A DNA stretch of 64,000 nucleotides from Yponomeuta sedellus. Taxonomy: Eukaryota > Arthropoda > Insecta > Lepidoptera > Yponomeutidae. The stretch lies in contig OW203751.1 in NCBI GenBank assembly GCA_934045075.1, positions 8,193,321 through 8,257,320 on the forward strand. The letters are read 5' to 3'. Every line of letters starts with the position of its first letter. The first letter of the stretch is position 1. A model generated the notes under the pieces. The model did not search any database, had not been told where the DNA came from, and was given only the letters and a program-made list of their open reading frames with translations. Positions 33,507 through 45,064 of this stretch are shown here, in pieces. A program made the position numbers and the translations under genes.

Positions 33507-34190
33507 GTGAGTAGTTCCTCTTTGTTGACGGTACCCCTCCATCACCAAATTGAGGACAACACGCGACCGTGCCGTCCTCGGCCGCCTCCTCAGAGGCTGC
33601 CTCCCGTTGTGTGTGGCTCCTCTTTGTTGACGCTACGCTTCCATTACCAAACTGATTACATCACGCGACCGTGGCCTCCTCCACCGCATCCTCAGAGGCT
33701 GCCTCCCGTTGTAAGTAGCTCCTCTTTGTTGACGGTACCCCTCCATCACCAAATTGAGGACAAAACGCGACCGTGGCCTCCTCCACTGCATCCTCAGAGA
33801 CTGCCTCCCGTTGCGAGTAGCTCCTCTTTGTTGACGGTACCCGTCCATCACCAAATTGAGGACCACACGCGACCTAGGCACCCTCCGCCGCCTGCCTCCT
33901 CAGAGACTCCCTCCCGTTGTGAGTAGCCTCTTTGTTGACTGTACCCTTCCATCACCAAATTGAGGACAACACGCGACCGTGGCGTCTTCCGCCGCCTTTT
34001 CTGACAATGCCTCCCGTTGTGAGTAGCTCCTCTTCTTTGTCCAACACTCTTCCCAGTTCAGCTGAGCTTACATTCACGCTATAGTGCTCGGCAGTACCTC
34101 TTTGTCACAAAAGTGAGGATCAACACGCGGCCCTGACGCCCTCCGTCGCCTTCTCAGGGATTGGCTCCGGTTGTGAGTAGCTCCTCTTTG
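33430..34190 (+). repeat. Tandem array (about 102 bp, seven units) built from an exon 3' end and its splice donor
   Basis: Donor-like copies after CCCGTT or CCGGTT lie at 33507 (gtgagt), 33609 (gtgtgt), 33711 (gtaagt), 33813 (gcgagt), 33919, 34019 and 34173 (gtgagt). Spacing is 102, 102, 102, 106, 100 and 154. Because 102 is a multiple of three and the unit has no stop, the exon frame stays open across five units to 33926. Unit 1 is the real exon end; the rest lie in the intron or are alternative exon extensions. Confidence 0.85.
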
Positions 34191-34309
34191 TCCAATACTC
34201 ATCCGAATTCAGCTGGGGACTTCTTTTATATCGACGCTAGAGAGATCTACACGATCTTGTAAATGCGTGGTAGTACAGATCGAAAAAAAACTTGGAGAGT
34301 CGGACCAGC

Positions 34310-34640
34310 GTTAAAAAAGGGTTTATATATTAAGACCACCGACACGATGGTCAGACAATATCGTGGGGATTGCGGGTCAGAGATGGATCAGATTAGGACA
34401 GGACCGTGAGGAATGGCGCAGTAAAAAGGAGGCCTATGCCCAGCAGTGGGTTGATGTGGGCTGATTATAGATTTTATTTTATTAAGGACATCAACAGCGA
34501 TAACAAATTATTTGATTACAATAATAAAAATACAGTTCACAAGGCCAATAACAGATATCCACAAACAGACAGTTCTTAGTTACTAAAAATATACCACGAC
34601 AACGCTTTGTAATTAAGATAAAAATACATGCTTTTTAAAT
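34310..34640 (+). mobile_element. LINE tail fragments
   Basis: GGAGGCCTATGCCCAGCAGT near 34428 marks one LINE 3' end. 34470-34640 is an AT-rich LINE 3' UTR-like segment. Confidence 0.5.
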
Positions 34641-34705
34641 TTTAACTATTATATTAAATATAGCACATTACAATTAAAACCAAGATTTGCCAACTTGAAA
34701 AGTAT

Positions 34706-34741
34706 GTGTTAATGTGTGTGTGTGTATGTGTATTCGAGGGT

Positions 34742-34779
<38 letters not shown>

Positions 34780-34785
34780 TTGTGA
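34706..34785. repeat. (TG)n microsatellite
   Basis: GTGTGTATGTG-type run; its reverse ORF of TH repeats is an artefact. Confidence 0.9.
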
Positions 34786-35349
34786 GCGTATTTGGAATGA
34801 ATAAGTGCGAGTAGGGTTGCGGGGAGGGTTCTCCAATATATCACGTATTATCATTGAGTATATTTAAAATACTATGTTTAAAGGAAGTCTTAGAGCCTAG
34901 GAAAGGATCGGCTGAACTAAAACACTTATTATAAAGGCGGATCATACGTATCAAGGTTGAGTTCTGGGCATAGTTTGTATTCACAGAGGAAACGTGAAAC
35001 ATCTTATTGCAAGTATGGCGAGTTCGACGAGCAGGGACGGATAAATATAATTCCGAAACTAACTCGGGACAATCGAGTCTGCCTGACAAGAGGTCATGCA
35101 ACAACAACATGTCTAGTAGCTTACGCCGGTCTTCAAGGCTCATATAAATATATATATAGATAGATACTATGACTGTGTTCACAATACGCTACATACACTA
35201 CAAAAATCCTTAAAGATAGGGTTATTGTTAAAGCCGCGGCTACCATAATGTACTCATCGGCTAAGATATATCTCTATATCATTTTCATTTTTAAGTGCAA
35301 CAAAGTGTTCTCTATCTGTTTGTAAAATAAATACACTACTTAAAAATAT

Positions 35350-35475
35350 GGACTATTTAGGAATTCATCATCATCAGCCATTTGACGCCCACAGCACATA
35401 GGCCTCCCTCATGGTTTTCCAAGCATGATGGCCTTATGCCGTCCGCATCCAGCGGCTCCCCCGCCACCAAAACTA
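35350..35475 (-). mobile_element. LINE-type fragment
   Basis: CATCATCATCAGCC to GCATCCAGCGGCTCCC, a degenerate LINE tail in reverse orientation. Confidence 0.4.
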
Positions 35476-35773
35476 AGTAGCCAGATCATCTGGGAATTAT
35501 AATTATCCTCCTAAGCCCTGGAGATAACAGTTACTTCAAGTCTTCTAAAACTACTTAGATTTTGAAGAAATTTTTCTTCATTCTTATTGTCCAAAAAATG
35601 ATGAGGAAAACATTGGACCTGGAACAGTAAGTTTTCCGGACTCTACTAAATCATTGGGTGTGAATTAAGAAAGGTTGTTCGTGATGTCCTATTTCTAGGA
35701 CGCCAGGGCTTAGGTAGATAAATATTGTCAACTGCCGTCTTCACAGAACATCGAGTAGATACATTTTTGTCAG

Positions 35774-35932
35774 CTATCATACGGTTCGCAGAACATCCAG
35801 CTGCCCCCGCTGGCGACCCGCACGTGGGTGCCGCCTTACCGGCGCCGGCGCCGCCCGCGCCCCCCCCTGCCCCGCACCAAGCCCGAAGACGTGACGCAGC
35901 CGCTCACTTACGACAACAGCACGCTCAAGAAG
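35774..35932 (+). CDS. Unnamed gene exon 5: Arg-rich linker
   Basis: The frame reads (LSYGSQ)NIQLPPLATRTW, VPPYRRRRRPRPPLPR and TKPEDVTQPLTYDNSTLKK, ending at a gtaaga donor in phase 0. Two acceptors are in phase: ttttgtcag before 35774 and ggttcgcag before 35792. The upstream one has the better pyrimidine tract. GC content is far above the surroundings. The next located exon (44035) needs one leading base that this exon does not supply. Confidence 0.65.
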
Positions 35933-36379
35933 GTAAGACTCGATAGGCTGTGGAACTTATCCAGAACCTATCGGGAACCTAACCGGAACGACCACAATCA
36001 CTTGAATTTGCAGCATGTTGAATATCGATATTATGTAGTCCACTGCTGGACATAGCCCTCCCCTGAAGAGTGCCATATCGCCCCGTCTTCGTTCTACATA
36101 ATAAATAAAATAAATAAATAAAATCTTTATTCAATAAGCAGCGGTTACAGTTTACACGTCATTGGGGCTCTGTACTAAGTCGAAACCTGTGTTACAGATA
36201 CCCCGCTCTTCCTTATTATTACATTGTTAAGCTTAGTGAGTAAAGTACATTCTAAATTTTGTATAGTATTTAGATTTACATGCATGCAGAATGAATCAAA
36301 AACCAAAAATTGTACAAAACATAATTGATATTTTTTTAAAAAAAGACAGAAAAAAAAAAATATTTTAGGTATAGAAGTG

Positions 36380-36470
36380 TGTGTGTGTATGTGTGTGTAT
36401 GTGTGTGTGTGTGTGTGCGTACGTACGTGCGCGTGTTTATGTGTGTATGTGTGTGCGTGTGTATAATATA
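36380..36470. repeat. (TG)n microsatellite with CGTACGTACG core
   Basis: Alternating purine-pyrimidine run with Z-DNA-prone composition. Confidence 0.9.
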
Positions 36471-36489
36471 TAGATATATAGATAGATAG

Positions 36490-36600
36490 AGTCCACTTTA
36501 TTGCACAACCAGAAAAATATTACAACCATGATTCTTAAATCTAAGTAATGTTATACAATTGGCGGTCTTATCGCTAAGAGCGATCTCTTCCAGACAACCT
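36490..36600 (-). mobile_element. LINE/SINE 3' tail family
   Basis: Reverse copy: CCACTTTATTGCACAACCAG to CGATCTCTTCCAGACAACC. Confidence 0.6.
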
Positions 36601-37577
36601 TTGGATGGAGTCGATTGCATGAAGAATATAGTAAGAATATATAGTAATATATGTGTGAATAAATATTAAAACTATCACCATTTTTAACAGTCAAAGAGGG
36701 CGTAATGTTGTAAGAGCAGAAATTATCTATGCTTAGTGTGATAAGGCGTGCTTCGGTAGATTCGTAATCAAGTTGGCTCAGCCAGGTATATATTGGGTTT
36801 TTGACGTTATGAGAGGGCAAAGGGTATATATTAAATAGTTTGTTAGCTTTATTATATAGTCGCGTGGAACATGCATTGAACTGATTACTTGCAAACGTAG
36901 TTCTGCAATTAATTGCAATTAATATAGCCTGAATAAGAAGAAGAATATCGATATCGATGTGAGACGAGCAACCGACGACGCGAGCTCCGTCTTTGCTCAC
37001 CACAGAACATAAAAAAAGGTTCTGTGCTGCTCACCATGATTAAGCTCTGTGAATCGGAGCGAAACCTGGTCGGACTTTTCCGATATAACAACACCCGAAA
37101 GTAGATCCGGACTAAAAGTCTATTTTTCAATTCATTCAATTCAATTCATTTATTTGCTAGAATGTGGTACAGTACATACATAAATATAAGTACAGATCAT
37201 AAAACACTATTTTAAGCACCGCACATTCTGTCAGTCTTGACATGCAACATTTTATAGACTATACAAGAAGTAAAATCAGTTATCCTAGTTAGTAAAACTT
37301 TTCTCGTCAAAAAAAATCGTTTTCTACTGAGTAAAAACATTTATCTAAAAGCCATTCTGTTGATTTGTTTTTAAACTGATTTATATGCAAGCTCTCCCTT
37401 ATTTCTATTGGCAATTTATTATAAATTCTTATTGCCATACAGTAAGCATTATTTTTATATAAATCACAATTGTTGGTAGAAAAAGTTTATCCTTGTGTCT
37501 TCTACTGTTCTGTAATGCCTGCCCACGCGTCGGGAAAAGATGGTTCTGCTGTCTAACTAAGATGCTTATCTGCAATA

Positions 37578-37755
37578 TCGATATCAAACCTTGTATGTTC
37601 CCACTACTGGGGCACGGGTCTCTTTCTACTCCACCTACTACGTACTCCACCACGGGGCCCAAATAAGGGTTGGTGGAGGATTGTGAGGCAGTGGCGGGCC
37701 TTACTGTCAGAAATTATCAAGGCGCTCATAAAGCGTCTGACATGCCTTAGCGACC
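37578..37755 (+). mobile_element. 5S rRNA-derived SINE, tail fragment
   Basis: Tail half preceded by ATATCGATATCAAACC, diverged. Confidence 0.65.
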
Positions 37756-37809
37756 ATGTTGAACGTTGATTTTTGTATGTAGCCTATAAACGCCCCACTG
37801 CAGGGTACA

Positions 37810-38650
37810 GAACTCTCAAAAACAGAACGAATGAGAATGTTGAATACACAGAAAGTTCAGAAAATGTGGAGTTTGTCAAAAGTTGAATTTGCAGTATGTC
37901 GTATCTAAATTATGTATGTTTAATTCTCAAAAAGTTGATTTCCTAATGTGTTGCGTTCGAAATCAAAAGATGAAATTGCAGAAATATTTTTATATCTTTT
38001 AGAGAATTGGGCCGCCAGAAACAATTTTAGTACTTTAAAATGTCGGCTTCGATAAATGGCCAATTCGCGAAAAGCCTAACAGTAGAAAAATGCTAATTCT
38101 TAGAATGGCTTAATCTCTGAATGTCTCATTCGCAGAGTGGCCCATCCGCAGAAGGGCTAAATCGCTAAATGGCTTATTCTTAAAATGGTTTATGCTCAAA
38201 GTGGCAAACTTTTATCAAATCAGGTAACAATTTACAAAAATAAACCAGAACAACAACACCAATAACAAATTAACATTAAAGGTTTCTTTTAAAGATCACA
38301 TATAACAACTTTTGATGTGCGTTCATAAGATTAACTTAAGTATCAGAAGGAACATTTTAATTTTCTAAAATGTTAATGTATTGTTAAATTGTTAATAAAC
38401 AATTATTGATTGTTTTTCTATTTTTTTAGCTGATTTCTTTGAAAATTAATTGTTAAGTACCTACCTGATTTGTTGCAAGTCTGCATTTTGAGAATAAGCA
38501 ATAATTAAGCGATTGTCTATTCTGAAAATTGGTCCTTCTGCGAATGGACCATTCTGCGAATTAGGCATTCAGAGAATATTCTATTCTACTCCTTTTTTAC
38601 TGTTAACTTTTCTGCGAATTGGTCATTTATCAACTAAACCAAAATGTCTA
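37810..38650. repeat. Region of iterated degenerate motif (GAATGGNCNATTCGCAGA-like)
   Basis: ATGGCCAATTCGCG, AGAGTGGCCCATCCGCAG, AATGGACCATTCTGCG and AATTGGTCATTT recur in both halves. This resembles a decayed element with short internal repeats. No ORF. Confidence 0.45.
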
Positions 38651-40270
38651 TCATAAAAATATGCCTTTGCATCTCCATATAGCAGATAATGTGCTCAATA
38701 CCTATACAGAAGAAGGAAAATTATAAATTGATTTAGACATGTCAGATTGTCAAAGAAAAGTCTTCAACAGATGTGGGCGCACTTCATTCAAGTGGAGAAG
38801 AACAAGATGATGCTTCAAGGCAGCGTTGGATGCAACTCGAAGCGGTACTCGTCTACGACCTGTGGTGAGTGCCAAAAGATATACACTCGCGGTCTGAAAA
38901 TATTTACCACCTTAAGGTTGGTAATTGCATGCACAAATCTATGCCACATGGTCGATGATATTATGTGATTTGATTAGGCATAGAGCATAGAAGAAGCAAT
39001 AGAGATTCACCCACAGAACATAAAAAAAGAGTAGAAGTCGTAAGTGGGCGGTGCCCGCGTGCCTCATATTAGCAATGTATTGCCTATGCGTAGTCGGTGA
39101 CAGTTTTGTTGACTTCAGTAGCCGTGCGCTTCTAGTAAAGAAAAAATGGTGAAAACTCCATTAAAATGCCTTGTTATGCTGTGTTAGAGAGCAAAAATAA
39201 AAGTTCGGGACCAAAATATACCGATCATGCCGTAACATTTCATCTTTAAGACGTATTTCATTGTATTTTTAATTAAATTTGTAATGACATGAACACGGAA
39301 ACCAATCCGAAAATGAGAAAGTGAAACCACCTTTATTTACTGGTTAATAAAGTTAAATTTTCATCGAAGAAAGTGTACATTCTCTAGAAATTTCTGTCAA
39401 AATTTGAATTCTACTCGATTACGGATGGGGGCACACATGATAAAAATCTATCGATAATTAGTTGTTTATGACTTAGTAGTCATACATACATAACTGTACT
39501 TAGGTATCGTAAATTCCAATTCGTCTAAGTAGGTACAATAATTATTGTTTTTTATACCTACTTCCTAAGTACCTTTTCATATGCACCCGGTCGCCGTCCG
39601 GTCGCCGGGCCGGGTAAAGTAGTAATGTATGAGCTCCGGTCGCCGGCTGGTCGTTGTGCAAGTAAAAACTGTCATTGGAGCTCACACATTACTTTTCATA
39701 CAAGACTACATAGACATGAGCACAGCTAGATCGCGATAAAGTTTTTCATCACCAATTTATCAGGGACTGAAATATTTAAGATAACTATCAAAGTAATTTT
39801 AATCTTACAGTTTAAATTTTCCAACCGAGATGTAAAGTGAGGTTATCGAAAACGACTTACTGGTTTTTATTACTTCAGTTCAAAACATTAAGTAAATTAC
39901 TTATTATATTGTTTACCTGTTCGAGTGGTTGTTCTCTTGGCGAGCATCAGATTTTTGTTTTGTTATTTTATTTGTTTTATCGTTTTTTATTTTTCTGCTA
40001 TTTACCCTTAATACTTTAACCCCTTTGACAACAGCAAACCGAGGCTATGATAAAACAACCCTCTCGGAATCAAAAGAATTTGGAAGTGAGTTTTCGTGTA
40101 GTTTTCCTAAGAAAACGGGATACGAAATTAAAATGGAAGGCAGCGATAAGAAGGCAAAATTGGTTCTCAACGAAGATGAGCACAACATATTCAGAGTTTT
40201 TTCATGAACACTTTATAATAACTAAAAAAGGCGGAAGGTGGCACTTATGTGATGATGCAATACCAGTATA
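38650..40270. other. No secure gene; candidate small exon not confirmed
   Basis: Apart from the THAP-like remnant there are short ORFs only. 40035-40085 has a good acceptor and donor but the wrong phases for the neighbouring gene. 39585-39690 has a GC-rich (CGGTCGCCG) block. Confidence 0.35.
39166..39249 (+). pseudogene. Possible THAP-domain N-terminal remnant
   Basis: MPCYAVLESKNKSS then AVTFHL and a stop. The C-x-x-x...K-N...(I/V)-x-F-H layout resembles the start of THAP zinc fingers, but the second Cys is Ser and the ORF ends at once. Weak. Confidence 0.25.
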
Positions 40271-41073
40271 GGGAAGAGCGGGTGATCGTGCTCTTCCACT
40301 ATAAAGGTAAATTTCCCGCCAGGCAGATCGTATACCTGGGGACGGCCGGTCCGACTATTGTTAGTCGAACGTTATATTTATGGTATGTCATTGAAACACT
40401 TTGATTGCGCGATGCAGGAATGTTGGAGTTTGTAGTGCGCGCGCAGAGTTGACATGTGCTCGCCACATTACTCCCCTTCAAGACCGTAGCTACGCATAGC
40501 TAGATCTGATAGGAATCGAAGTCTGTGCTCTAAAGCCTGCAAGTACCATAGGACGCTGAGTCAGTGAGTCGACTAGCGGTTGAGGGTGTTCGGCGGCTAA
40601 CAGTCACTTCACCGGTGACAGTAACATGGAGACCGCACATGTGGTAGGAACCGGTGAAGGCTGCTGTACCACTGGCAACGTGTGCTGTTGCTGAGTGGCT
40701 GCCGTGCCGAGAGGTTGGGGGAAGATCACCATCAGTCCCAGTAGTCGGTGCGTTGACTGTAGTGGAACTGATGAAGTGAGAAGGAAGATTGCTGGCCTTG
40801 CTTTGAGACTAATGTATGTGGAGTGCTGCGAGAGCGAAGGAAGGTTGACAATGATCACGTCGGGGTCACCACTACAGGGAAGAGCGGGTGATCGTGCTCA
40901 TCCACTATAAAGGGAAATTTCCCGCCAGGCAGATCGTATACCTGGGGACGGCCGGTCCGACTATTGTTAGTCGGACGTTATATTTATGGTATGTCATTGA
41001 AACACTTTGATTGCGCGATGCAGGAATGTTGGAGTTTGTAGTGCGCGCGCAGAGTTGACATGTGCTCACCACA
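40271..41073. mobile_element. Short element with 197-bp direct terminal repeats (TRIM-like)
   Basis: 40271-40467 and 40877-41073 are direct repeats of 197 bp, almost identical, starting GGGAAGAGCGGGTGATCG and ending GCC(or ACC)ACA, around a 409-bp non-coding core. The structure resembles a TRIM or LARD (LTR-only retrotransposon). I could not find a target duplication. Confidence 0.65.
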
Positions 41074-41079
41074 CCTCTT

Positions 41080-42290
41080 GCGTATAAATGAAATTATATT
41101 AGTACAATCATCAATTAGTATTACGTATGAAACATGGCGTACGGATAGACAAAGATCTGAATTGAGTCGTGGAATAATATTTCCCGTCTTATAATTTCTA
41201 ACGCCGGCGAAGCAGCGGGTTAAAGCTAGTTTTAATAAGAGATAAAATTTTAAAATATTTTTAAATCTACCTTAATTGTTTTATTTGTGCATCTATCCAC
41301 CCTATTAGTATTAATTCTTTATTGCAGAAAAGATAATGTAAAAAAGATGCATTTTCTACCAGTCAACCCGCAGGCAAAAAAGAAATAGCTAAAAATAATT
41401 CTGAGTACCAGTATTCGTATTCGGCCATTGTGTTAAACTGTTTGTATAATTTGTCGATAGGTTTTCCCTATCGACAAATTAGAACTCGCATTGTCCCATC
41501 CCAAACTGAGAATGTACTTGTTTTTCAATTTTGAACTTTATGTCTTAACAGGTAAAAGTTCTTTTCGGTCCGACGCGGTGGTAGTTCCATCTAGTGTTGA
41601 GTAGCGTTACTATAAAATGTCAACCTTTATTTCATTATTGTCATTTGACTTTGATCATTGTTAACATTACGAAAAGGTGCATATTTTACTTGAAACTTTT
41701 ATGATGTACACCTTTTCGGCATTGACTTTATTTACCAATGGCAGCTTGGCATTCGTAGTGTGCGTTTGGTTTATGTGTATCAGTTTGGCTACACTGGTTT
41801 GGCTACACTTTTTTTCTGTTCTGTGGATTCACCCAAGCGAGGTTGCCATGGTTTTACAATAAATTTCTATTGTTTCAATCCTAGTATTTTTGATGTCATT
41901 GTATAAAATTCAATTATGTCAACTTTTAAATAAAGAAAAGAGTTTCATCATCAAAACGTCATGAATACTCTTTTTGTTAGAATCGATGCTATAACTATTA
42001 AAAAGTAATATGTACCTAGATATCGCATTTTAGACTTTACTGCACACAGTGTGCTAAAGAATCTAATTTGAAAACTGATAAACATTTTTAGACCGCGACC
42101 GTACACCACGCATCATATTCCTTTGCTTTGGTATTTCTTTGCTGTTGGTTTGCTTCGGCAGCAGCTCGACAATTGTGCATTCCTCGTACTCGCAGCGTAG
42201 TCGCAGTGGGCAGTGCCGTCTGGGCGTAACAAGCCGTGGGGTGTTGCTGGGCTTCTTTATATAATTAACTATGATAATTATTTATTTATA
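41080..42290. other. No gene seen
   Basis: Intronic. Contains the GCCGGCGAAGCAGCGGGTT end of an unclassified repeat (41205) and the 14-bp hairpin. ORFs are short and unsupported. Confidence 0.4.
41448..41480. repeat. 14-bp perfect hairpin
   Basis: AATTTGTCGATAGG, loop TTTTC, CCTATCGACAAATT. Context is AT-rich and non-coding, so this may be a small foldback. Confidence 0.6.
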
Positions 42291-42294
42291 TTAT

Positions 42295-42460
42295 TTTTAA
42301 TGCACTAACCCGTGCTAAGTACAATTTAAAAAACTTATTTAGATGCTAAAAATTCCACCCATGCCGGGACTCGAACCCGAACCTCTTCACAATACTCTCT
42401 GTATTATGTACAGTCAGCATGGCAGCCCCTGTGCGGAATTTTTAGCCTATAAATAGGTTT
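42295..42460. repeat. tRNA-like foldback repeat
   Basis: Same family, with TCTCTGTATTATGTACAG as in the satellite unit. A related half-copy is at 43400-43515. Confidence 0.6.
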
Positions 42461-42899
42461 TTAAAATTATTTATTTATTTAATACTGGGATGACTAAGAG
42501 CACATAACAAAGAATAACAAAAACATTAAACAAAGAGTAGACTAATCATAAGTCCCACTTTTAAGCAATTAAATAAGCTCTTATAGCAAGACTACAATGC
42601 TTAAAAAGCTTAAAAACTACATTATTACTTGCTAAATTCTAGAATGCAGTTTATTCTGACCACTGAAGAAATTTATGGAATAAGCTTTTCCGTCAAGCTT
42701 TGGACTGGATGAGCCAGATCGCCTATTTTCGGTAGTTTCTGAAATTCGTTGAAAAACCTCCATAGATCGGAGAATTGCTTATAAATAGATGACATTTTTC
42801 AAGATGAAAAACTGGATTTATTCTCCTAGATTAATTCGGAACATGGGGACTCGGAATACGGAGATTAAGTTGACTGAACAGTTGACTATAAAGTATATA

Positions 42900-43110
42900 T
42901 TTTTTTTTTTTTTTACGTAGCCTCGTTTGTGTCCCACTGCTGGGCAAAGGCCTCCCCCAACTCAGACCAGATGTATCTGTCTTGTGCCACCTCAGACCAC
43001 TCCGGCATGTGTCGGTCGAGATCGTCTCGCCAACGTTTTCTTGGCCTACCTCTCCTGCGATGACCACCTTGTGGCACCCACTCGGTGGCAAGTCTTGCCC
43101 ACCTAAAGTA
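42900..43110 (-). pseudogene. LINE ORF2 C-terminal fragment (minus)
   Basis: Reverse strand carries a poly-A remnant (T run 42899-42914) and the GTCCCACTGCTGGGCAAAGG tail typical of insect LINE ORF2 ends. Confidence 0.6.
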
Positions 43111-43399
43111 TATATTGAACGCTAAATTAATTACCTAGTACAGTGTTTCTTAACCTGTGGTCCGCGGACCCCTAGGGGTTCTCGAGCATATGTATGGGAG
43201 TCATATCTATGGTCCATTTACCAATCATAAATAAATGAAACAGTTACTACTTTTCTCAACCACATAGGTATCTCTGTGAAAAGGCATCTCTGCTCTTGTG
43301 CATACTAAAAACAAACACAGAAACAGATTACACATGGAATCCGATTTGAAACTACAATTCAATGGTAACATCAACCGAAATATCATTAATTTACTATAA

Positions 43400-43515
43400 T
43401 ATTCTTTTTTAATGCACTAACCCGTGCTAAGGACAATTTTAAAAACCTATTTAAAGGCTATAAATTCCACCCATGCCGGGACTCGTACCCGCGATCTCTG
43501 GCTAACCGTGCCATC
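43400..43515. repeat. tRNA-like foldback repeat, half copy
   Basis: AATGCACTAACCCGTGCTAA to CTCTGGCTAACCGTGCC only. Confidence 0.6.
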
Positions 43516-43554
43516 ATTAATTTAGTTTAAAAAAAGCAGCACCAACCTTACACA

Positions 43555-43820
43555 AGAGAATCAGCAAGCTGAAGTGGCAGTGGGCTGGTCATATCTCGCG
43601 AAGAATCGACAACTGTTGGAGTTAACGTGTTCTTGAGCGGAGACCGCGACTCAGCAAACGTAGTCTAGGAAGCCCTCCGACCAGGTGGGATGACGATCTG
43701 TGAAAAACTGCCGGCAGATGCTGGATGCGGCAAGCTGAAGACAGGGCGCTATAGCACTCATTAGGGGAGGGCTATGTCCAGCAGTGGATTACATAATATA
43801 GCCTGAAGAAGAAGAAGAAG
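43555..43820 (+). pseudogene. LINE ORF2 C-terminal fragment
   Basis: AGAATCAGCAAGCTGAAGTG to AGCCTGAAGAAGAAG, same family as 2955-3330, with stops. Ends about 210 bp before exon 6. Confidence 0.7.
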
Positions 43821-44034
43821 AACCTTTATTTTAACCAATTTTACAAGAAAAAGTATATTTTTTGTAATTCGTAGTACTAAAATAAATGATCCGAAATTAA
43901 TTGATGCTTTTTTACTAAGGGAGTCCTCATCAATTATTTGAGATTCATTTCTTAAGTGGTCCGTGATTCATTTCTTAAGAAACGCTGATCTAGTATCATC
44001 CAGTGGCGGTTTACAGTGTGCTAACATTTCCCAG

Positions 44035-44184
44035 GCTCGCAGACGGCCTGCATAGCAGTGGTCTGCGCTGCGGTGCTGAGCGAGAAGAAACCGGACCAGC
44101 TCCTCAAACGGGACGTCGACACCATAATTGAATACGGAGACCGATACTATAAGCAGTGTATCACTTGCATGAAGTGCTACAAAG
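44035..44184 (+). CDS. Unnamed gene exon 6: candidate catalytic-Cys exon
   Basis: Acceptor catttcccag; GC, then SQTACIAVVCAAVLSEKK, PDQLLKRDVDTIIEYGDRYY and KQCITCMKCYK, then one G. If the missing base is G, the start reads G-SQTAC. A Cys at a helix start, followed about 25 residues later by D-x-I-x-E-x-G-D-x-x-Y, is the pattern of tegument-type cysteine peptidases; the candidate Cys codon is 44049-44051. An alternative acceptor at 44042 would start in phase 0. The donor GT at 44185 is half host, half MITE (see 44186-44533). Confidence 0.7.
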
Positions 44185-44185
44185 G

Positions 44186-44533
44186 TACAGTACTACACAT
44201 CATAAAAGTCCCTTCGGGAATCTACGTTCGCGCAGACTAGGAAGAAGTGTAACGAAAGTACCCGAAGCTATAAGTACATTCAACATGATCTTTAACCGAT
44301 ACGGATAAGGTGCAGAATTGATTGCCGCAGTAGCGCTACCTATTTCGCTCACGCTAATATTGCCAAACTAATAGTCACCTGCATCGATGACGTTGAATCA
44401 ACCAGTAGCAACAAAGGCGCGTGGCCTGCCATGAAATGAAACTATCTGATTGGTCGATCAACTTGCCGCACATCCAAAATTTGGTCATCTGCGCAGGTAC
44501 ATCCGCGAGACTTATTTCTTGTGTAGCACTGTA
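44186..44533. mobile_element. TA-flanked MITE inserted in the exon 6 splice donor
   Basis: The 344-bp body (44188-44531) is flanked by TA. Its ends CAGTACTACACA and complement CAGTGCTACACA are 12-bp inverted repeats with one mismatch. It is nearly identical in length and sequence to 3386-3729. The donor of exon 6 is G|GTA followed directly by the MITE, so the intron starts with the target duplication and transposon DNA. Confidence 0.9.
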
Positions 44534-44591
44534 CGCTCAACCCTTCTATCAGAGGTACCTACATAACTGTCCACTATATATCAAGTGTATG

Positions 44592-44957
44592 AAGCGCTCG
44601 TGGCCTAGCCGAACCGAGTGATTGGAATCAATCACTTGAGTTAAGCAACAACAAGCGCGTTCAGGTGCAGCATGAGTGACCGTCGTCTGACTACCGCTAG
44701 TGGCATTTTAGTGCTTTGTAAGGCACGTTAAGCCGTTGGTGCCGGCTGTCATGTAATGGCAGTCGTTAAGCCATGTCAGAGGCCTTATGGGCGGCTTGAT
44801 AACTGACAACTGACAGTAAGGCCCGCCACTGTCTTACAATCCTCCACCAACCCGGACTTGGCCCCCGTGGTGGAGTATGGCCTAACCTTCCTGCGATGCA
44901 GGAACGGACCCGTGCCCCAGCAGCGGGGACATACAAGGGTGGATATCGATATCAAGT
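44592..44957 (-). mobile_element. 5S rRNA-derived SINE
   Basis: Nearly complete copy, head GCGCTCGTGGCCTAG at 44593, tail ending in a GATATCGATATC run. Lies 60 bp after the exon 6 donor MITE. Confidence 0.8.
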
Positions 44958-45064
44958 GAATCGTGTCGCCTATCTCCCTATAATATGGATGAGACTGGCG
45001 ATGGCTGACCCCTGCGCTATACTCGTCAATGGGTGCTGTCCGCATATCTGACCGCAGAATTTAA

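Noticed and set aside
36558..36624. Candidate missing exon with correct phases after TTCCAG
   Set aside because: The acceptor and first bases lie in a dispersed LINE tail also present at 58985-59100, so the match is coincidental.
40035..40085. Candidate missing exon with good acceptor and gtgagt donor
   Set aside because: Phase 0 to 0 cannot supply the single base needed by exon 6, and the peptide does not resemble the domain.
39837..40271. Possible small gene with membrane-like N-terminus
   Set aside because: Overlapping ORFs in all frames, no domain, no splice support; likely decayed transposon sequence.
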